A stretch of DNA of 64,000 bases from Nocardiopsis potens DSM 45234 (lineage in GTDB: Bacteria > Actinomycetota > Actinomycetes > Streptosporangiales > Streptosporangiaceae): the NCBI RefSeq assembly GCF_000341105.1, contig NZ_ANBB01000027.1:124001-188000 (forward strand). The letters are read 5' to 3'. Position numbers and translations under genes: made by a program. The notes below the pieces were generated by a model that worked only from the letters and a program-made list of their open reading frames with translations, ran no database searches and was not told where the DNA came from. Shown here piece after piece: positions 52,141-61,066 of this stretch (its first letter is position 1; the number at the start of each line of letters is the position of its first letter).

Positions 52141-55100
52141 CGCGCCACCGCCTCGGGGGCCAGCCGGACCACCTCGCGCAGCTCCTCGGTGGACAGCCCG
52201 GTCAGCCACTCCTCCCCGGTGCCCACCACGCTCTGCGCCAGCGCCTTCTTCCGCTCGATCATCTCGTCCACCCGCTCCTCCAGGGTGCCCACGCACACCA
52301 GTTTGCGGACCTGCACGTCGCGCCGCTGGCCGATGCGGAACGCCCGGTCGGTGGCCTGGTCCTCCACCGCCGGATTCCACCACCGGTCGATGTGGACCAC
52401 GTGGTTGGCCGCGGTCAGCGTCAGCCCGGTGCCGGCGGCCTTCAGCGACAGCAGGAACACCATCGGCTCGCCGGCCTCCTGGAACCGGCGCACCATCTCC
52501 TCCCGCCCGGCCCGCGGCGTGCCGCCGTGCAGCCACAGCACCTCCCGGCCCAGCCGCGCCGCCAGGTAGGGGGCGAGCCGGTGGCCCAGCTCGGTGTACT
52601 GGGTGAAGCAGAGCGCCCGGTCGCCCTCGGCCAGCGCCTCCTCCAGCAGGCCCTCCAGCCGGTCCAGCTTGCCCGACCGCCCGGCCAGCGCCGACCCGTC
52701 GCCGAGGAACTGCGCCGGGTGGTTGCAGATCTGCTTGAGCCGGGCCATCGACGCCAGCACCAGCCCCTTGCGCTGGATGCCGTCGGCGTCGTCGAGGCGC
52801 TCGGTCATCTCCTCCACCACCGCCTTGTAGAGCGTGGCCTGCTCCGGGGTGAGCGTGCACCAGGTGCGGAACTCGTTCTTCTCCGGCAGATCGGTGATGA
52901 TCGACCGGTCGGTCTTGACCCGGCGCAGGATGAACGGGCCGGTGGCGCGCTTGAGCGGGTCGGCGGCGCGCCCGCCCTCGCCCTCGGCGACGGCCCGCTC
53001 GATGGCGGCGGCGCCGCGAAGGAACGCGGCCTGCGGGCCGAGCAGCCCCGGGTTGGCGAACTCCATGATCGACCAGAGCTCGCCCAGGTTGTTCTCCACC
53101 GGGGTGCCGGTGAGCGCGATCCTGGAGGCGGCGGGCAGCTCGCGCACCGCCCGCGCCTGCCGGGTCGAGGCGTTCTTGACCGCCTGCGCCTCGTCGCACA
53201 CCACCCGGTGCCAGGGCAGCGCCGCCAGCTCCTCGGCGTCGCGCAGCACCACCCCGTAGGTGGTGACGACCAGGTCGGCCCCGCCGACCGCCCGGGCCAG
53301 CGCGTTGCCGTGCGGGCGGGACGGGCCGTGGTGCGCGCGGACCCGCAGCTTGGGCGCGAACCGGGCGGCCTCCCGCTGCCAGTTGCCCACCAGCGACACC
53401 GGGCAGACCAGCAGAGTCGGGCCGGGCGCCGCCGCATCGCCGGGAGAGGACCGCTCGTCGCAGAGCAGCGCCAGCAGCTGCACGGTCTTGCCCAGCCCCA
53501 TGTCGTCGGCGAGCACCGCGCCCAGCCCGAGCCGGCTCAGGAAGCGCAGCCACGAGGCGCCGCGCCGCTGGTAGGGGCGGAGCGACCCGTCGAAGCCGTC
53601 CGGGTCGTCCATCGGCTCCAGCCGGTGCTCGGCGGCCCCGCTGAGCAGGTCGCCCAGGGCGCCGTCGGCGTCCACCCCGGTGACGGGGAGCGGGGCGCCC
53701 GCCGCACCGGTGACGGCGGCGCGCAGCGCCTCCTCCCGCCGCATGGCCCCGCTGCCCCGGCGGCGCAGGAAGTCCAGGGCGGCCCGCAGGTGCGCCGGGT
53801 CGACCTCCACCCAGCGGCCGCGCAGCCGCACCAGGGGGCGCTTGAGCCGGGCCAGCTCGGCCAGCTCCTCCAGGTCCACCGGTTCGTCGCCGAGCACCGC
53901 CTGGAAGGAGAAGTCGAGCAGCTCGGTGGGGCCGATGCCGCCGCCTCCGGAGGCCGGCGCGGGCTCCTGCTCGCGGACGGTGAGGCGCAGGCCCAGCCGG
54001 GCGCCGTCCATCCCGTCCGGCAGCACCACGGCGAACCCGGCCGCGTCCAGCCGCGGCGCGGCGTCCCGGATGAAGGAGTAGGCGCCGCCGGTCCCCATGG
54101 ACACCGCGGCCGGCGCCAGCTCCGCCAGCTCGTCGCGGATCGGCGGGTAGTGCCGGGCGGCGCGCTCCAGGTCGCGCAGGACCAGCGACTCCACGTCGTC
54201 GGGGAGCCACGCGCCGCCCTCGCCGAGCCACATCTCGGAGAGCGGCAGCTGCAGGCTGGGGTCGGTGGAGGACTGCACCCAGAACTCCACCCGCCACACC
54301 TCGGGGGCGCCGGGGGCGCGCTCCTCCCGGTCCGGTTCGACCAGGCGGAACAGGAGCCGGGCGGCGCCGCGCGGGTCCTCGGCCCGGCGGTGCCAGGAGC
54401 GCAGCGCCGCGGCGGTGCCGGCGGCGGCCCGCTCCAGCGCGGCGTCGTCCGAGGCCAGGGCGCGGACCAGGGCGGCGGCATCGGCGGAGCGGGCCGCGCG
54501 GGAGCGGGCGCCGGCCAGCCGGGTGCGCGCGGCGGCGTCGGCCAGCGCGCACAGCGCCTCATGGACCGGGCCGGGCCCGCCGCCGGAGCCCTCCTCGCGG
54601 CCCGGTTCACCGGGGCCGGGGCGGTGGGCAAGGGCGGACGGGGGCAGCGCCTCGGCCAGGGCGCGGAAGTGCGCGGCGTCGGCGCCGCGCAGCACCGGGC
54701 GCCAGCGCGCGGCGGGCGGTCCGTCGCCCTCCTGCACGATCCGCGGGAGCAGCCGCCCGGTGTCGGCCAGCCGCTGCGCGAACGCCTCCACCGCGAGCAG
54801 GTGGTGCAGGCCGGGGCCGAACGCCAGGTCGCCGCGGGCCGCCTCGCGCAGCCCGGAGAGCAGCCGGGGCGCAGCCCCGGCCGGGGGCGTGAGCACCGGG
54901 ACCCGCCATCGGCGCAGCCCGGAGGGGCGCGGGCGCGCGGCGGGGGAGTCGGGAAGGGGGCCGAGCGCGGGGGAGGGGACCGGGGCGGACGCGGAGCCGG
55001 GCAGCAGCAGCTCGGCCTCGCCGCCCCAGCCGGCGGCGCCGGGCGCGCCCGCGGCCTCGCCGACCAGCTCCGCCAGCGCCTCCGCGGGCAGCGCGAACGG

Positions 55101-55208
55101 GTGCGGCCGCACCCTGGCACGCGATCCGGTCCGCCCGGGAAGCGAGGAGTCCTCCGCCCACATCAGCAGGCCGCCGTGGTCGCCCCATGCGCCGTGCAGG
55201 ACGCGCAA
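52137..55208 (-). CDS. SNF2 family DNA helicase/ATPase
   Basis: A 1023-residue SNF2-type DEAD/DEAH ATPase that translocates on double-stranded DNA. A long N-terminal region (about 540 residues) of the bacterial SNF2-associated type precedes the motor; motif I is DDMGLGKT (about 566-573), motif II is DEAQ, the Rad5-like GTPVENNLGELWS is present, and the C-terminal lobe ends with TDRAFRIGQRRDVQV. The TTG at 55208 was chosen because the family begins at RVLHG and GGGGGCGG precedes it; longer upstream starts to 55484 are low-complexity. Partner of the SWIM protein. Nothing nearby suggests a phage-defence island. Confidence 0.88.
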   Translation of the reverse strand: MRVLHGAWGDHGGLLMWAEDSSLPGRTGSRARVRPHPFALPAEALAELVGEAAGAPGAAGWGGEAELLLPGSASAPVPSPALGPLPDSPAARPRPSGLRRWRVPVLTPPAGAAPRLLSGLREAARGDLAFGPGLHHLLAVEAFAQRLADTGRLLPRIVQEGDGPPAARWRPVLRGADAAHFRALAEALPPSALAHRPGPGEPGREEGSGGGPGPVHEALCALADAAARTRLAGARSRAARSADAAALVRALASDDAALERAAAGTAAALRSWHRRAEDPRGAARLLFRLVEPDREERAPGAPEVWRVEFWVQSSTDPSLQLPLSEMWLGEGGAWLPDDVESLVLRDLERAARHYPPIRDELAELAPAAVSMGTGGAYSFIRDAAPRLDAAGFAVVLPDGMDGARLGLRLTVREQEPAPASGGGGIGPTELLDFSFQAVLGDEPVDLEELAELARLKRPLVRLRGRWVEVDPAHLRAALDFLRRRGSGAMRREEALRAAVTGAAGAPLPVTGVDADGALGDLLSGAAEHRLEPMDDPDGFDGSLRPYQRRGASWLRFLSRLGLGAVLADDMGLGKTVQLLALLCDERSSPGDAAAPGPTLLVCPVSLVGNWQREAARFAPKLRVRAHHGPSRPHGNALARAVGGADLVVTTYGVVLRDAEELAALPWHRVVCDEAQAVKNASTRQARAVRELPAASRIALTGTPVENNLGELWSIMEFANPGLLGPQAAFLRGAAAIERAVAEGEGGRAADPLKRATGPFILRRVKTDRSIITDLPEKNEFRTWCTLTPEQATLYKAVVEEMTERLDDADGIQRKGLVLASMARLKQICNHPAQFLGDGSALAGRSGKLDRLEGLLEEALAEGDRALCFTQYTELGHRLAPYLAARLGREVLWLHGGTPRAGREEMVRRFQEAGEPMVFLLSLKAAGTGLTLTAANHVVHIDRWWNPAVEDQATDRAFRIGQRRDVQVRKLVCVGTLEERVDEMIERKKALAQSVVGTGEEWLTGLSTEELREVVRLAPEAVAR

Positions 55209-55536
55209 ACCGCCCCCAACCGATCGTTCCCCGTGTCCGGACGCCTCCCAGTATCCCGACTCCCACCGACACCGCGGACCGTTCGGAGCGGCACCGATCC
55301 GAACGGCCCGAGGCGGCGGCCCGGAGCACCCTGCCTCGGACGGCTGCGGTACACGGCCCGGGAACCGGACCGCAGACGGGGCCTCGGTACGGGCGGTTCC
55401 GCGCCGGTTCGGAGGCGGTCTCCCGGATGATCGTGCAGGCGATCGATGCGCGGCGCGGATCGCGGCGGGTCCGGGTCGTCGCACGCGGACCGAGGGGCGC
55501 CTCCGGTCCCCGCCTCTGCCGGCACGGCCGGCGGCC
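55209..55536. other. 328-bp gap between SNF2 gene and MarR-type gene
   Basis: GC-rich stretch upstream of the SNF2 gene. No gene, tRNA or convincing promoter seen; the SNF2 reading frame stays open to 55484 but without family similarity. Confidence 0.4.
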
Positions 55537-56007
55537 CTACCCCCGGGCGGGGCGTCCGTCCCGGTCCGGCGGGGCCTGCCGGGCGGTCGCGAGTCGGTGG
55601 ATCAGCCGGTGGAACTCCTCGACCTCGGCGCCGGTCCAGTCGGCGGTCAGGTCGGCGAAGACCGACTCCTGCCAGCGGTGGGCCGCGCGCAGCAGTTCGG
55701 CGCCCTCGTCGGTGACGACCAGCACGCGGCGCCGGCCGTCCCCCGGGGCCGGGGCCTTGCGCAGGTAGCCGCGCCGCTCCGCCTGCGAGGCGAGCCTGCT
55801 GGCGCCGGACTGGTCGATGCCGAGCTCCTCGGCGACGGCGTTCACCGTCGCGCCGCCCTCCTCCTGCCGGGCGAGGACCGCCTCGGTGACCATGACGTCG
55901 CGGCCGCGCTCGGGGTCGGCGCCGGGGATCCGCCGGGACCAGTGCCGGACGAACCGGAAGAGCGTCCGCCCTGGCCCGGGGACGAGGCCGTCCGCGTCCG
56001 GACTCAT
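55537..56007 (-). CDS. MarR family transcriptional regulator
   Basis: A 156-residue winged-helix MarR-type regulator. NAVAEELGIDQSGASRLASQAERRGYL is the recognition helix-turn-helix and DGRRRVLVVTDEG the wing; dimerisation helices flank it. Divergent from a SnoaL-like gene across 291 bp, with an inverted repeat 235-270 bp from its own start and close to the neighbour's start, which is probably its operator. MarR proteins usually respond to phenolic or oxidant ligands. Confidence 0.88.
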   Translation of the reverse strand: MSPDADGLVPGPGRTLFRFVRHWSRRIPGADPERGRDVMVTEAVLARQEEGGATVNAVAEELGIDQSGASRLASQAERRGYLRKAPAPGDGRRRVLVVTDEGAELLRAAHRWQESVFADLTADWTGAEVEEFHRLIHRLATARQAPPDRDGRPARG

Positions 56008-56242
56008 GCGGCCCCGCCTCGGACGGGCCCCCGGAGACCGCCGCGAGCGGGGCGTCCGAGCGGGCCCGGCGCCGCGCCTCTCCCACCCGCTCCCGTTCCG
56101 GCCCGCCCGGCCGGGAGGGCGCGCGCTCCCGCGCGGCCGCGTGCCGCCGGGCGTCGGGCCGCGCGGGGCCGCCCGCGCGCCCCGGTGCCGGTTCCGCCGA
56201 AGTCCCGCATGGCGCGACCGCCTCCTCCGCCGAAGGGAACGT

Positions 56243-56278
56243 ATGCTGTTCGCACAGGATAGTCCATGCGAAACGCAT
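56243..56278. promoter_or_regulatory. inverted repeat operator upstream of the SnoaL-like gene
   Basis: Arms ATGCTGTTCGCA (56243-56254) and TGCGAAACGCAT (56267-56278) match at 10 of 12 positions around a 12-nt spacer, in the only AT-rich patch of the gap, ending 20 bp before the SnoaL-like start. Probable MarR-type site; overlaps a likely promoter. Confidence 0.6.
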
Positions 56279-56298
56279 AGATGTTGAGAGGTGGGGCG

Positions 56299-56706
56299 AT
56301 GAGCGCCGAGGCGGACGACCGGGCGGCACGCGAGCGGAACCTCGTCGAGGAGTGGCACCGCGCGGTCAACGAGCGGGACGGCGACGCGGCCCGCCGCGTG
56401 GCCGCCCCGGACATCGAGGTCGGCGGCCCGCAGGGCGGGGCGCGCGGGGTCGGCGTCCTCCTCGACTGGATCGACCGCGCCGGGATCCGCCTGGACGCGC
56501 GCGCCTGGCACCACGTCTTCCCCGGCGTCCTCGTGGTGGAGCAGGACGCCAGCTGGCCCGGCCGCGCGGACGCGGGCCCGTCCGCGCCCGCGGTGCGCAC
56601 CGCGACCCTGTTCACCCTGGCCGGCGACCGCATCACCGCCGCCCTCCGGCACGACGACGGCCTGCACGCGGCCCTGGAGGCGGCCCGCGACCGCGCTCCG
56701 TCCTGA
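56299..56706 (+). CDS. NTF2-like (SnoaL-type) protein
   Basis: A 135-residue NTF2-fold protein. RNLVEEWHRAVNERDGDAARRVAAPDIEVGGPQGGARG is typical of the SnoaL-like opening; the second half is WHHVFPGVLVVEQDASW and TATLFTLAGDRITA. The ATG at 56299 has GAGAGGTGGGG before it; an alternative is 56281. Probably the MarR regulator's target. Function unknown. Confidence 0.78.
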   Translation: MSAEADDRAARERNLVEEWHRAVNERDGDAARRVAAPDIEVGGPQGGARGVGVLLDWIDRAGIRLDARAWHHVFPGVLVVEQDASWPGRADAGPSAPAVRTATLFTLAGDRITAALRHDDGLHAALEAARDRAPS

Positions 56707-56961
56707 CGCGGTGGGGCCGTCGTCCCGGGACCCGCCGCCCCCGGCCCCACCCGGCAGGGCCGCACACCACCATCGCGGCGCGTCCGCCCCCTCCGCGGTG
56801 AAGCAGGAGCGAGGGCGGCTCCGGCGCCCTGCCCGCTGCCCGGGCCGGGCCCGTCCGTGCGGACGGCGGGGTGCGCCGCCCTCCCGCCGGTTCCGGGCGG
56901 GGCCCGGGCGCCGACCGCGCTCCGGCCGCCTCTGCGATCCTCGCCGGCGGCCCTTCCAGTC

Positions 56962-57025
56962 CGATGATCTTGACGTTGCGGGGGTATCAGCGCCCTCTGA
57001 TGCCCCCGCAACGTCAAGATCATCG
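56962..57025. repeat. 64-bp imperfect palindrome
   Basis: Both halves begin with the CGATGATCTTGACGTTGCGG motif, also seen at the ends of elements A and C; only a few central positions and one G-T pair break symmetry. It lies in the 385-bp gap 56707-57091, upstream of a membrane protein gene; the rest of that gap is GC-rich with no gene. Confidence 0.85.
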
Positions 57026-57091
57026 CGGGCGGTGCGGTGCGGTGCGGGGGCGGCGGGAGGACGGTGGGCAGGGGGCGCTACCCTGCCCCGC

Positions 57092-57682
57092 ATGCCTCAG
57101 CCCGATTCGCGCCGCCGGAAGGCGGTCACCGCCGCAGTGCTCGTCCCCGCAGCCCTCATCGCCGGAGCGGGGCTGCTCTTCACCGCCCCGTCCCGCCTCC
57201 TCCCCGAGGCGGTCGGCCTGGTCGTCGCGGCGACCGTCACCGCCGCCCTGGTGTGGTGGGCGGTCCCGGGGATCCGGGCGCGCCGGGGCGGCGCCGCGCT
57301 CTTCCTGCTCGGCTGGGGCGCGTGCGTACTGGGCGCCGGGACCGGCGGAGCCGCGACCGGAGCGCTCGACGGCGACCTCCTCCCGGGCTCCGGGATCGCC
57401 TGGGGGACCGAAGAGGACTTCGGGTGGTTCGCCTACGCGCCCGGGGGAGGGCAGGAGGCCGGCTGGGACTACGGTGCCGCCGGGGCGGCGGAGGAGGACG
57501 CGCCGACGGACCTCCGGTTCATGAGCGCCACCGCGTTCGCCGAGGACCACCAGAGGTTCCCCCAGGGCGTCGAGAGCGCCTGGTACCTGGGGTGGGTGCC
57601 GGCCCTGGCGGGGGTGGTGGCCTATCGCCGCTCCTCCGCCCCGGCCGACCCGGCCGCCCCGGCGGACCCTGCGGGGGACTGA
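57092..57682 (+). CDS. membrane protein, first of a tandem pair
   Basis: A 196-residue integral membrane protein of no family I can name, with hydrophobic segments at about 12-31, 36-56, 66-86 and 162-178. It shares ALVWW, GIR and ALFLLGWGACVLGAG with the next gene and the same RRxAVxxAVLxPxA opening; the soluble loop between helices 3 and 4 is different. The ATG at 57092 is preceded by a CCCTGCCCCGC stretch repeated in front of the paralogue. Confidence 0.65.
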   Translation: MPQPDSRRRKAVTAAVLVPAALIAGAGLLFTAPSRLLPEAVGLVVAATVTAALVWWAVPGIRARRGGAALFLLGWGACVLGAGTGGAATGALDGDLLPGSGIAWGTEEDFGWFAYAPGGGQEAGWDYGAAGAAEEDAPTDLRFMSATAFAEDHQRFPQGVESAWYLGWVPALAGVVAYRRSSAPADPAAPADPAGD

Positions 57683-57774
57683 GGACGGGACCCGGAGCAC
57701 CGCGGGCCGGACGGAGGCCGCGCTCCCGACCTCGCCTGATGCGGCGGGTGCGCCGGGCCGCTAGCCTTCCCCGC

Positions 57775-58374
57775 ATGCCCCGACCGGATCGGCGGGAGGC
57801 GCGCCGCAGGGCGGTGCTCCTCGCCGTGCTCGCACCGACCGCCGCCATCGCCGCCTGGGGGCCGCTCACCGCGATGCCCTTGGACATGCCCGCGGCGCTG
57901 GCAGGCGCCGCGCTGGCGGTCGCGCTCACCGCGGGGCTGGTCTGGTGGGGGAGCGCGGGCATCCGCCTGGAGCGCGGACTCGTCGCGCTCTTCTTGCTGG
58001 CCTGGGGCGCCTGCGTGCTCGGCTCGGCCGCCGGGGACGGCCTGGAGAAGACGTTCAGCCGCTCGGGCCCGATCTTCTCGGGCGGGTGGGGCGCCGCCGG
58101 GGGCTTCGGCTGGTCCGACCACATTTCCAGCGAATCGTTCGATCCGGTGGGAGCGGCCCGGCTGGAGTGGAAGCTGTTCTCCGAGGCCCAAGGCGCCGAG
58201 CTGCACACGGACGAGTCGGCGGGCTGGTGGACCGCGATCCTGCCGGAGGGGACGGCCGACGGGGCGATCGCCTTCGGCTGGCTGGCCGGGGCGGCCGCCG
58301 TGGCCGCCCACTGGCGGACCGCGCCCGCGGACGGCCCCGCCGAACCCGAGCGGACCGAACCGGAAGAGGACTGA
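57775..58374 (+). CDS. membrane protein, paralogue of the preceding gene
   Basis: A 199-residue integral membrane protein homologous to its neighbour by shared GLVWWGSAGIRLERGLVALFLLAWGACVLGS. The variable extracellular or periplasmic loop (about 95-160) carries an acidic, aromatic composition. The pair suggests a recent local duplication. It ends four bases before the next gene, so the two are co-transcribed. Confidence 0.65.
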   Translation: MPRPDRREARRRAVLLAVLAPTAAIAAWGPLTAMPLDMPAALAGAALAVALTAGLVWWGSAGIRLERGLVALFLLAWGACVLGSAAGDGLEKTFSRSGPIFSGGWGAAGGFGWSDHISSESFDPVGAARLEWKLFSEAQGAELHTDESAGWWTAILPEGTADGAIAFGWLAGAAAVAAHWRTAPADGPAEPERTEPEED

Positions 58375-58378
58375 TCCC

Positions 58379-58939
58379 ATGCCCCGCTACCTCATCGTGC
58401 ACGACTACGGGATGGGCGGCGTGTGGTCCTGGGTCCGCGCCGGGTCCGCCGAGGAGGTCCTGGACGCCTGCGCCGAGGTCGAAGTGGTCACCGACCCCGA
58501 GGTCGTCGCCCGGATGGAGGCCTCCGACCGCATGGAGGAGGCCGACCTGGACGACCCGGCGCCGGGCTCGCTCGTCGCGGCCCTGCGCGCCAAGCGCGAC
58601 GCCTACCGGCACCTGCCCGGCTACGGCGAGCTGGCCGGGCGGGATCGGGTCCACCTGCGCTGGGACGAGCAGGAGGACGGCGAGGAGGAGAGCGTCTTCC
58701 TGGTCGAACTCGGCCCGGACGGCCGGCAGCTGCGCAACGTCGAGATCCTCCCGGACGGCGGGAAGACCCGCCGGTACATGGCCGACTGGCCGATCAACCC
58801 GCCGACCGACCTGTACGACCCCAAGTACCTGGCGATGCTGATCGGCGCCGAGGAGTTCGAGGCCGCCTGGCGCTCGGCCCGCACCGAACCGGACTTCGAG
58901 CCCCCGGACGAGAGGGAGCCCGGAACCGGGGAGGACTGA
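58379..58939 (+). CDS. uncharacterised 186-residue protein
   Basis: Not recognised. Acidic soluble protein opening with YLIVHDYGMGGVWSWVRAGS, then EEVLDACAEVEVV, and ending with PTDLYDPKYLAMLIGAEEFEAAW before an acidic tail. It follows the membrane protein gene by four bases, so it is probably in the same transcript and may interact with that protein. Confidence 0.65.
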   Translation: MPRYLIVHDYGMGGVWSWVRAGSAEEVLDACAEVEVVTDPEVVARMEASDRMEEADLDDPAPGSLVAALRAKRDAYRHLPGYGELAGRDRVHLRWDEQEDGEEESVFLVELGPDGRQLRNVEILPDGGKTRRYMADWPINPPTDLYDPKYLAMLIGAEEFEAAWRSARTEPDFEPPDEREPGTGED

Positions 58940-59009
58940 CCGGACGCCTGCCGGCCCCGGCCGCCGGGGGAGGCCCGTGCGCGGCCCCGCCCTCCGGGCC
59001 GGCTCCGGG

Positions 59010-59348
59010 TCAGTTCCGGGGCGGTCGCCGGAGCCGCTTCGGGGCGCGGGCCTCCCACGCCTCGGCGAGCAGTTCGGACAGCTCCCCGGTGCCGACCCGG
59101 CCCAGCCGGACCAGGACGCCGGCGTGCCCCCGGTAGTGGTCGGTGGTGAAGAACTTCTCCGGGTCGGCGTCCAGCAGGACCTGGCGCTCCTCCATGCTCG
59201 CGCGCCAGCAGACCAGCACACCGGGCTCGTCGTGCAGGCGGGCGAAGATCCTGCCCGAGACGTAGAACGCCGGGGTGCCGTAGCAGGGCCGCTCGGTCAC
59301 CTCCGGCAGCGCGGTGGCCAGTCGGCGGACGTCGTCCTCGGTGCTCAC
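59010..59348 (-). CDS. MmcQ/YjbR family protein
   Basis: A 112-residue protein of the MmcQ/YjbR type, small CyaY-like-fold proteins sometimes annotated as DNA-binding. It shows TERPCYGTPAFYVSGRIFARL, VLLDADPEKFFTTDHYRGHAGVLVRL and the C-terminal ELLAEAWEARAPKRL. The GTG at 59348, with GAAGGG before it, is preferred to the ATG-like start at 59453, which adds Pro/Gly residues. No clear functional link to neighbours. Confidence 0.82.
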   Translation of the reverse strand: MSTEDDVRRLATALPEVTERPCYGTPAFYVSGRIFARLHDEPGVLVCWRASMEERQVLLDADPEKFFTTDHYRGHAGVLVRLGRVGTGELSELLAEAWEARAPKRLRRPPRN

Positions 59349-59562
59349 GGTCGGTCCCTTCGGTCGCCGTTCCGTTGCGGTCCATCGCAGAGCCGCCGCC
59401 GGGGCGCCCCGCCGCCCGGACCCCGGGGCCGCGCCGCCGGGGCGCGGAGGCACGGGCGGACCGCACCCGGGCGCTCCCTCCCCGCCCCTCCGCGGCCCGG
59501 CCTGCTCCGGGGAGGGGCCGGGCGCCGGGGCCGCCGTCCCCGGCCGCCGGCGCCCGGGGAGG

Positions 59563-60417
59563 TCAGCGGGTCCCGTCGGAGGCCCGGCCTCCGTCCTCCC
59601 GTTCTATACCGAGCAGGTGACAGGCGAGCGTCGCCCACTGGTCGGGGGAGACGAACGCGACCACGGCGCCGAACGGCACGCCCGCGGCGCGCAGGGCGGC
59701 GTCCACCCTGTGCCCGGGGTGGGAGCGGCGCAGCGAGGCGCGGAGCGAGCCGCCCGTGCCGGTGAAGCCCTCCGCCACCAGCTTCCGGTACTCGCCCAGC
59801 GCGCTCCCGGGGATCAGCGGCCGGTCCCTGCGGAGCAGGTGCAGGATCCCGCCGTCGACCCGGGGGACCGGGTGGAAGCGGTTCCGCTGCACCCGGCCGG
59901 CGAACCGCCACTCCAGCTGCGGCCAGGTCGTCACGGTCAGCTTCGACCAGCGGCCGGCCGCGCCGGTGCGCTTGCGCGCGTACTCCAGCTGGGTGAGCAG
60001 CGCGGCCGAGGACATGGACCGGGCGCGCAGGCACCACTCCACGATGTCGGCGGTGCGCGAGTAGGGGATGTTGCCGACCACGGAGAAGGGCTCCCGGGGC
60101 GGCTTCGCCCGGAGGAAGTCGGCGCCGCGCACGTCGACGCGGGGGCGGTCGGCGTAGCGCTCGGCCAGCCGGGAGGCGAAGGCCGGGTCCAGCTCGTAAG
60201 CGACCACGTGCGCGGGGGTGCGGGCCAGGTGCCGGGTGATCATCCCGTCCCCGGCGCCGACCTCGAACACCAGGCCGCCGGGGCCGGGGTCGGCCAGCCG
60301 TACGAGCCGGCGGGCGACCGAGGCGTCGGTGAGGTGGTTCTGGGAGAGCGCGCGGCGGCGTCCGCGCGCTCCGGAGGTACTGCTGCGGTGGCCGTGCGGC
60401 CGGTGCGTGTGCACCAC
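59563..60417 (-). CDS. erm: 23S rRNA (adenine-N6)-dimethyltransferase, Erm type
   Basis: A 284-residue rRNA dimethyltransferase of the Erm/KsgA family that methylates A2058-equivalent adenine of 23S rRNA, blocking macrolide, lincosamide and streptogramin B binding. Motif I is VFEVGAGDGMITRHLA, motif IV is NIPYSRT, and the N-terminal LSQNHLTD matches actinobacterial Erm rather than KsgA. The start is GTG at 60417. Erm genes commonly sit in producers or resistant soil actinobacteria; no macrolide gene cluster is present. The 649-bp gap upstream holds a possible leader system. Confidence 0.9.
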   Translation of the reverse strand: MVHTHRPHGHRSSTSGARGRRRALSQNHLTDASVARRLVRLADPGPGGLVFEVGAGDGMITRHLARTPAHVVAYELDPAFASRLAERYADRPRVDVRGADFLRAKPPREPFSVVGNIPYSRTADIVEWCLRARSMSSAALLTQLEYARKRTGAAGRWSKLTVTTWPQLEWRFAGRVQRNRFHPVPRVDGGILHLLRRDRPLIPGSALGEYRKLVAEGFTGTGGSLRASLRRSHPGHRVDAALRAAGVPFGAVVAFVSPDQWATLACHLLGIEREDGGRASDGTR

Positions 60418-60432
60418 TGAGGGTCCGTTCCT

Positions 60433-60452
60433 GCCGCCGCGGGCGCGGCGGC
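60433..60452 (-). promoter_or_regulatory. hairpin just before erm
   Basis: Perfect 8-bp stem with loop GGGC on the + strand (60433-60440 with 60445-60452), 16 bases before the erm start on its sense strand. It could mask the ribosome site. Confidence 0.4.
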
Positions 60453-60653
60453 CGACAGGGACGGGGGTGCGGGCGGGTCCTGGGAACGCGCTCCGCGCCG
60501 CCCGTCCGGTGTTCGTCAGACATGGCGAACGGGCCCGGACCGGGGCGGCGGGGCGTCAGCGGGCTACGGTGCTCCGCCCGCAGGCCGCGGATGCGGCGGC
60601 GAGTGGGAGGGCACGGCGCAGCGGCGCCTCGGCGGAGGAGGCGCGGGGCGTCG

Positions 60654-60716
60654 GAGTCGGCGCGGAGGCCGACTCAGGAGACGACGCCGGGCACCCGGTC
60701 CGGGGCTGCGGACCGG
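60654..60716 (-). promoter_or_regulatory. two strong hairpins in the erm leader (possible attenuator)
   Basis: Consecutive stems with 8-bp perfect arms: 60709-60716 with 60695-60702, and 60668-60675 with 60654-60661. They overlap the end of a short leader frame (60674-60778). Confidence 0.45.
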
Positions 60717-60778
60717 TGGCGGGGGTAGTACAGGGGCATCCCGCACCGGGCCGTGCCGACGGCGCGGGTCATGAACAT
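60674..60778 (-). CDS. possible erm leader peptide, 34 residues
   Basis: Short frame with ATG at 60778 on the erm strand and its stop inside the hairpins at 60654-60716. It contains MPLYYPRH and ends DRVPGVVS. A TAGAAT box at 60803-60798 on that strand lies 20 bases before the ATG, so the message would be nearly leaderless here. Short leaders that sense macrolide-stalled ribosomes are established for erm genes; whether this is one is inference. No similarity to a known leader is claimed. The rest of the 60418-61066 gap shows no gene. Confidence 0.35.
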   Translation of the reverse strand: MFMTRAVGTARCGMPLYYPRHRSAAPDRVPGVVS

Positions 60779-61066
60779 GGCACACATAGCGCCTGCGATT
60801 CTAGCGCCGATGCGGCGGGGACGGGGCCCATCGCGCGGATTCCCCGCAGGTGCGCGCGGGTCCGCCTCTCGGGCGTGCTCTCGCGTGCTCTGCGGAGAGC
60901 GGCGGCCCTCCCCTTCGCCGGTGCGCGCGGGCCCGCCCGGTCCGGGCTCCTTCGGCCGAAGGGCGCGGACGCCGCCCGGCCCCGGCCGGCGTCCGCGCCG
61001 CCGCGCGGTGCGCGGTGCGCGGGGTTCGGAGACCGGGCCCCGGGCCGCGGCCGGCGCGCCCCGGGG

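Noticed and set aside
51340-54552. 1070-codon open frame on the minus strand overlapping the SNF2 gene
   Set aside because: Only its last 266 codons are the SWIM gene; the rest is a shadow of the SNF2 frame with Arg/Pro/Ala composition.
51340-55208. SNF2/SWIM pair considered as a phage-defence system
   Set aside because: The pair occurs as a housekeeping-type unit in actinobacteria, and no nuclease, methylase or other defence gene is adjacent.
59345-60523. Frame starting MSDEHRTGG upstream of and overlapping erm, considered as leader peptide
   Set aside because: It runs on for 392 codons through erm in another frame with shadow composition; a short leader with its stop near hairpins (60674-60778) is the better candidate.
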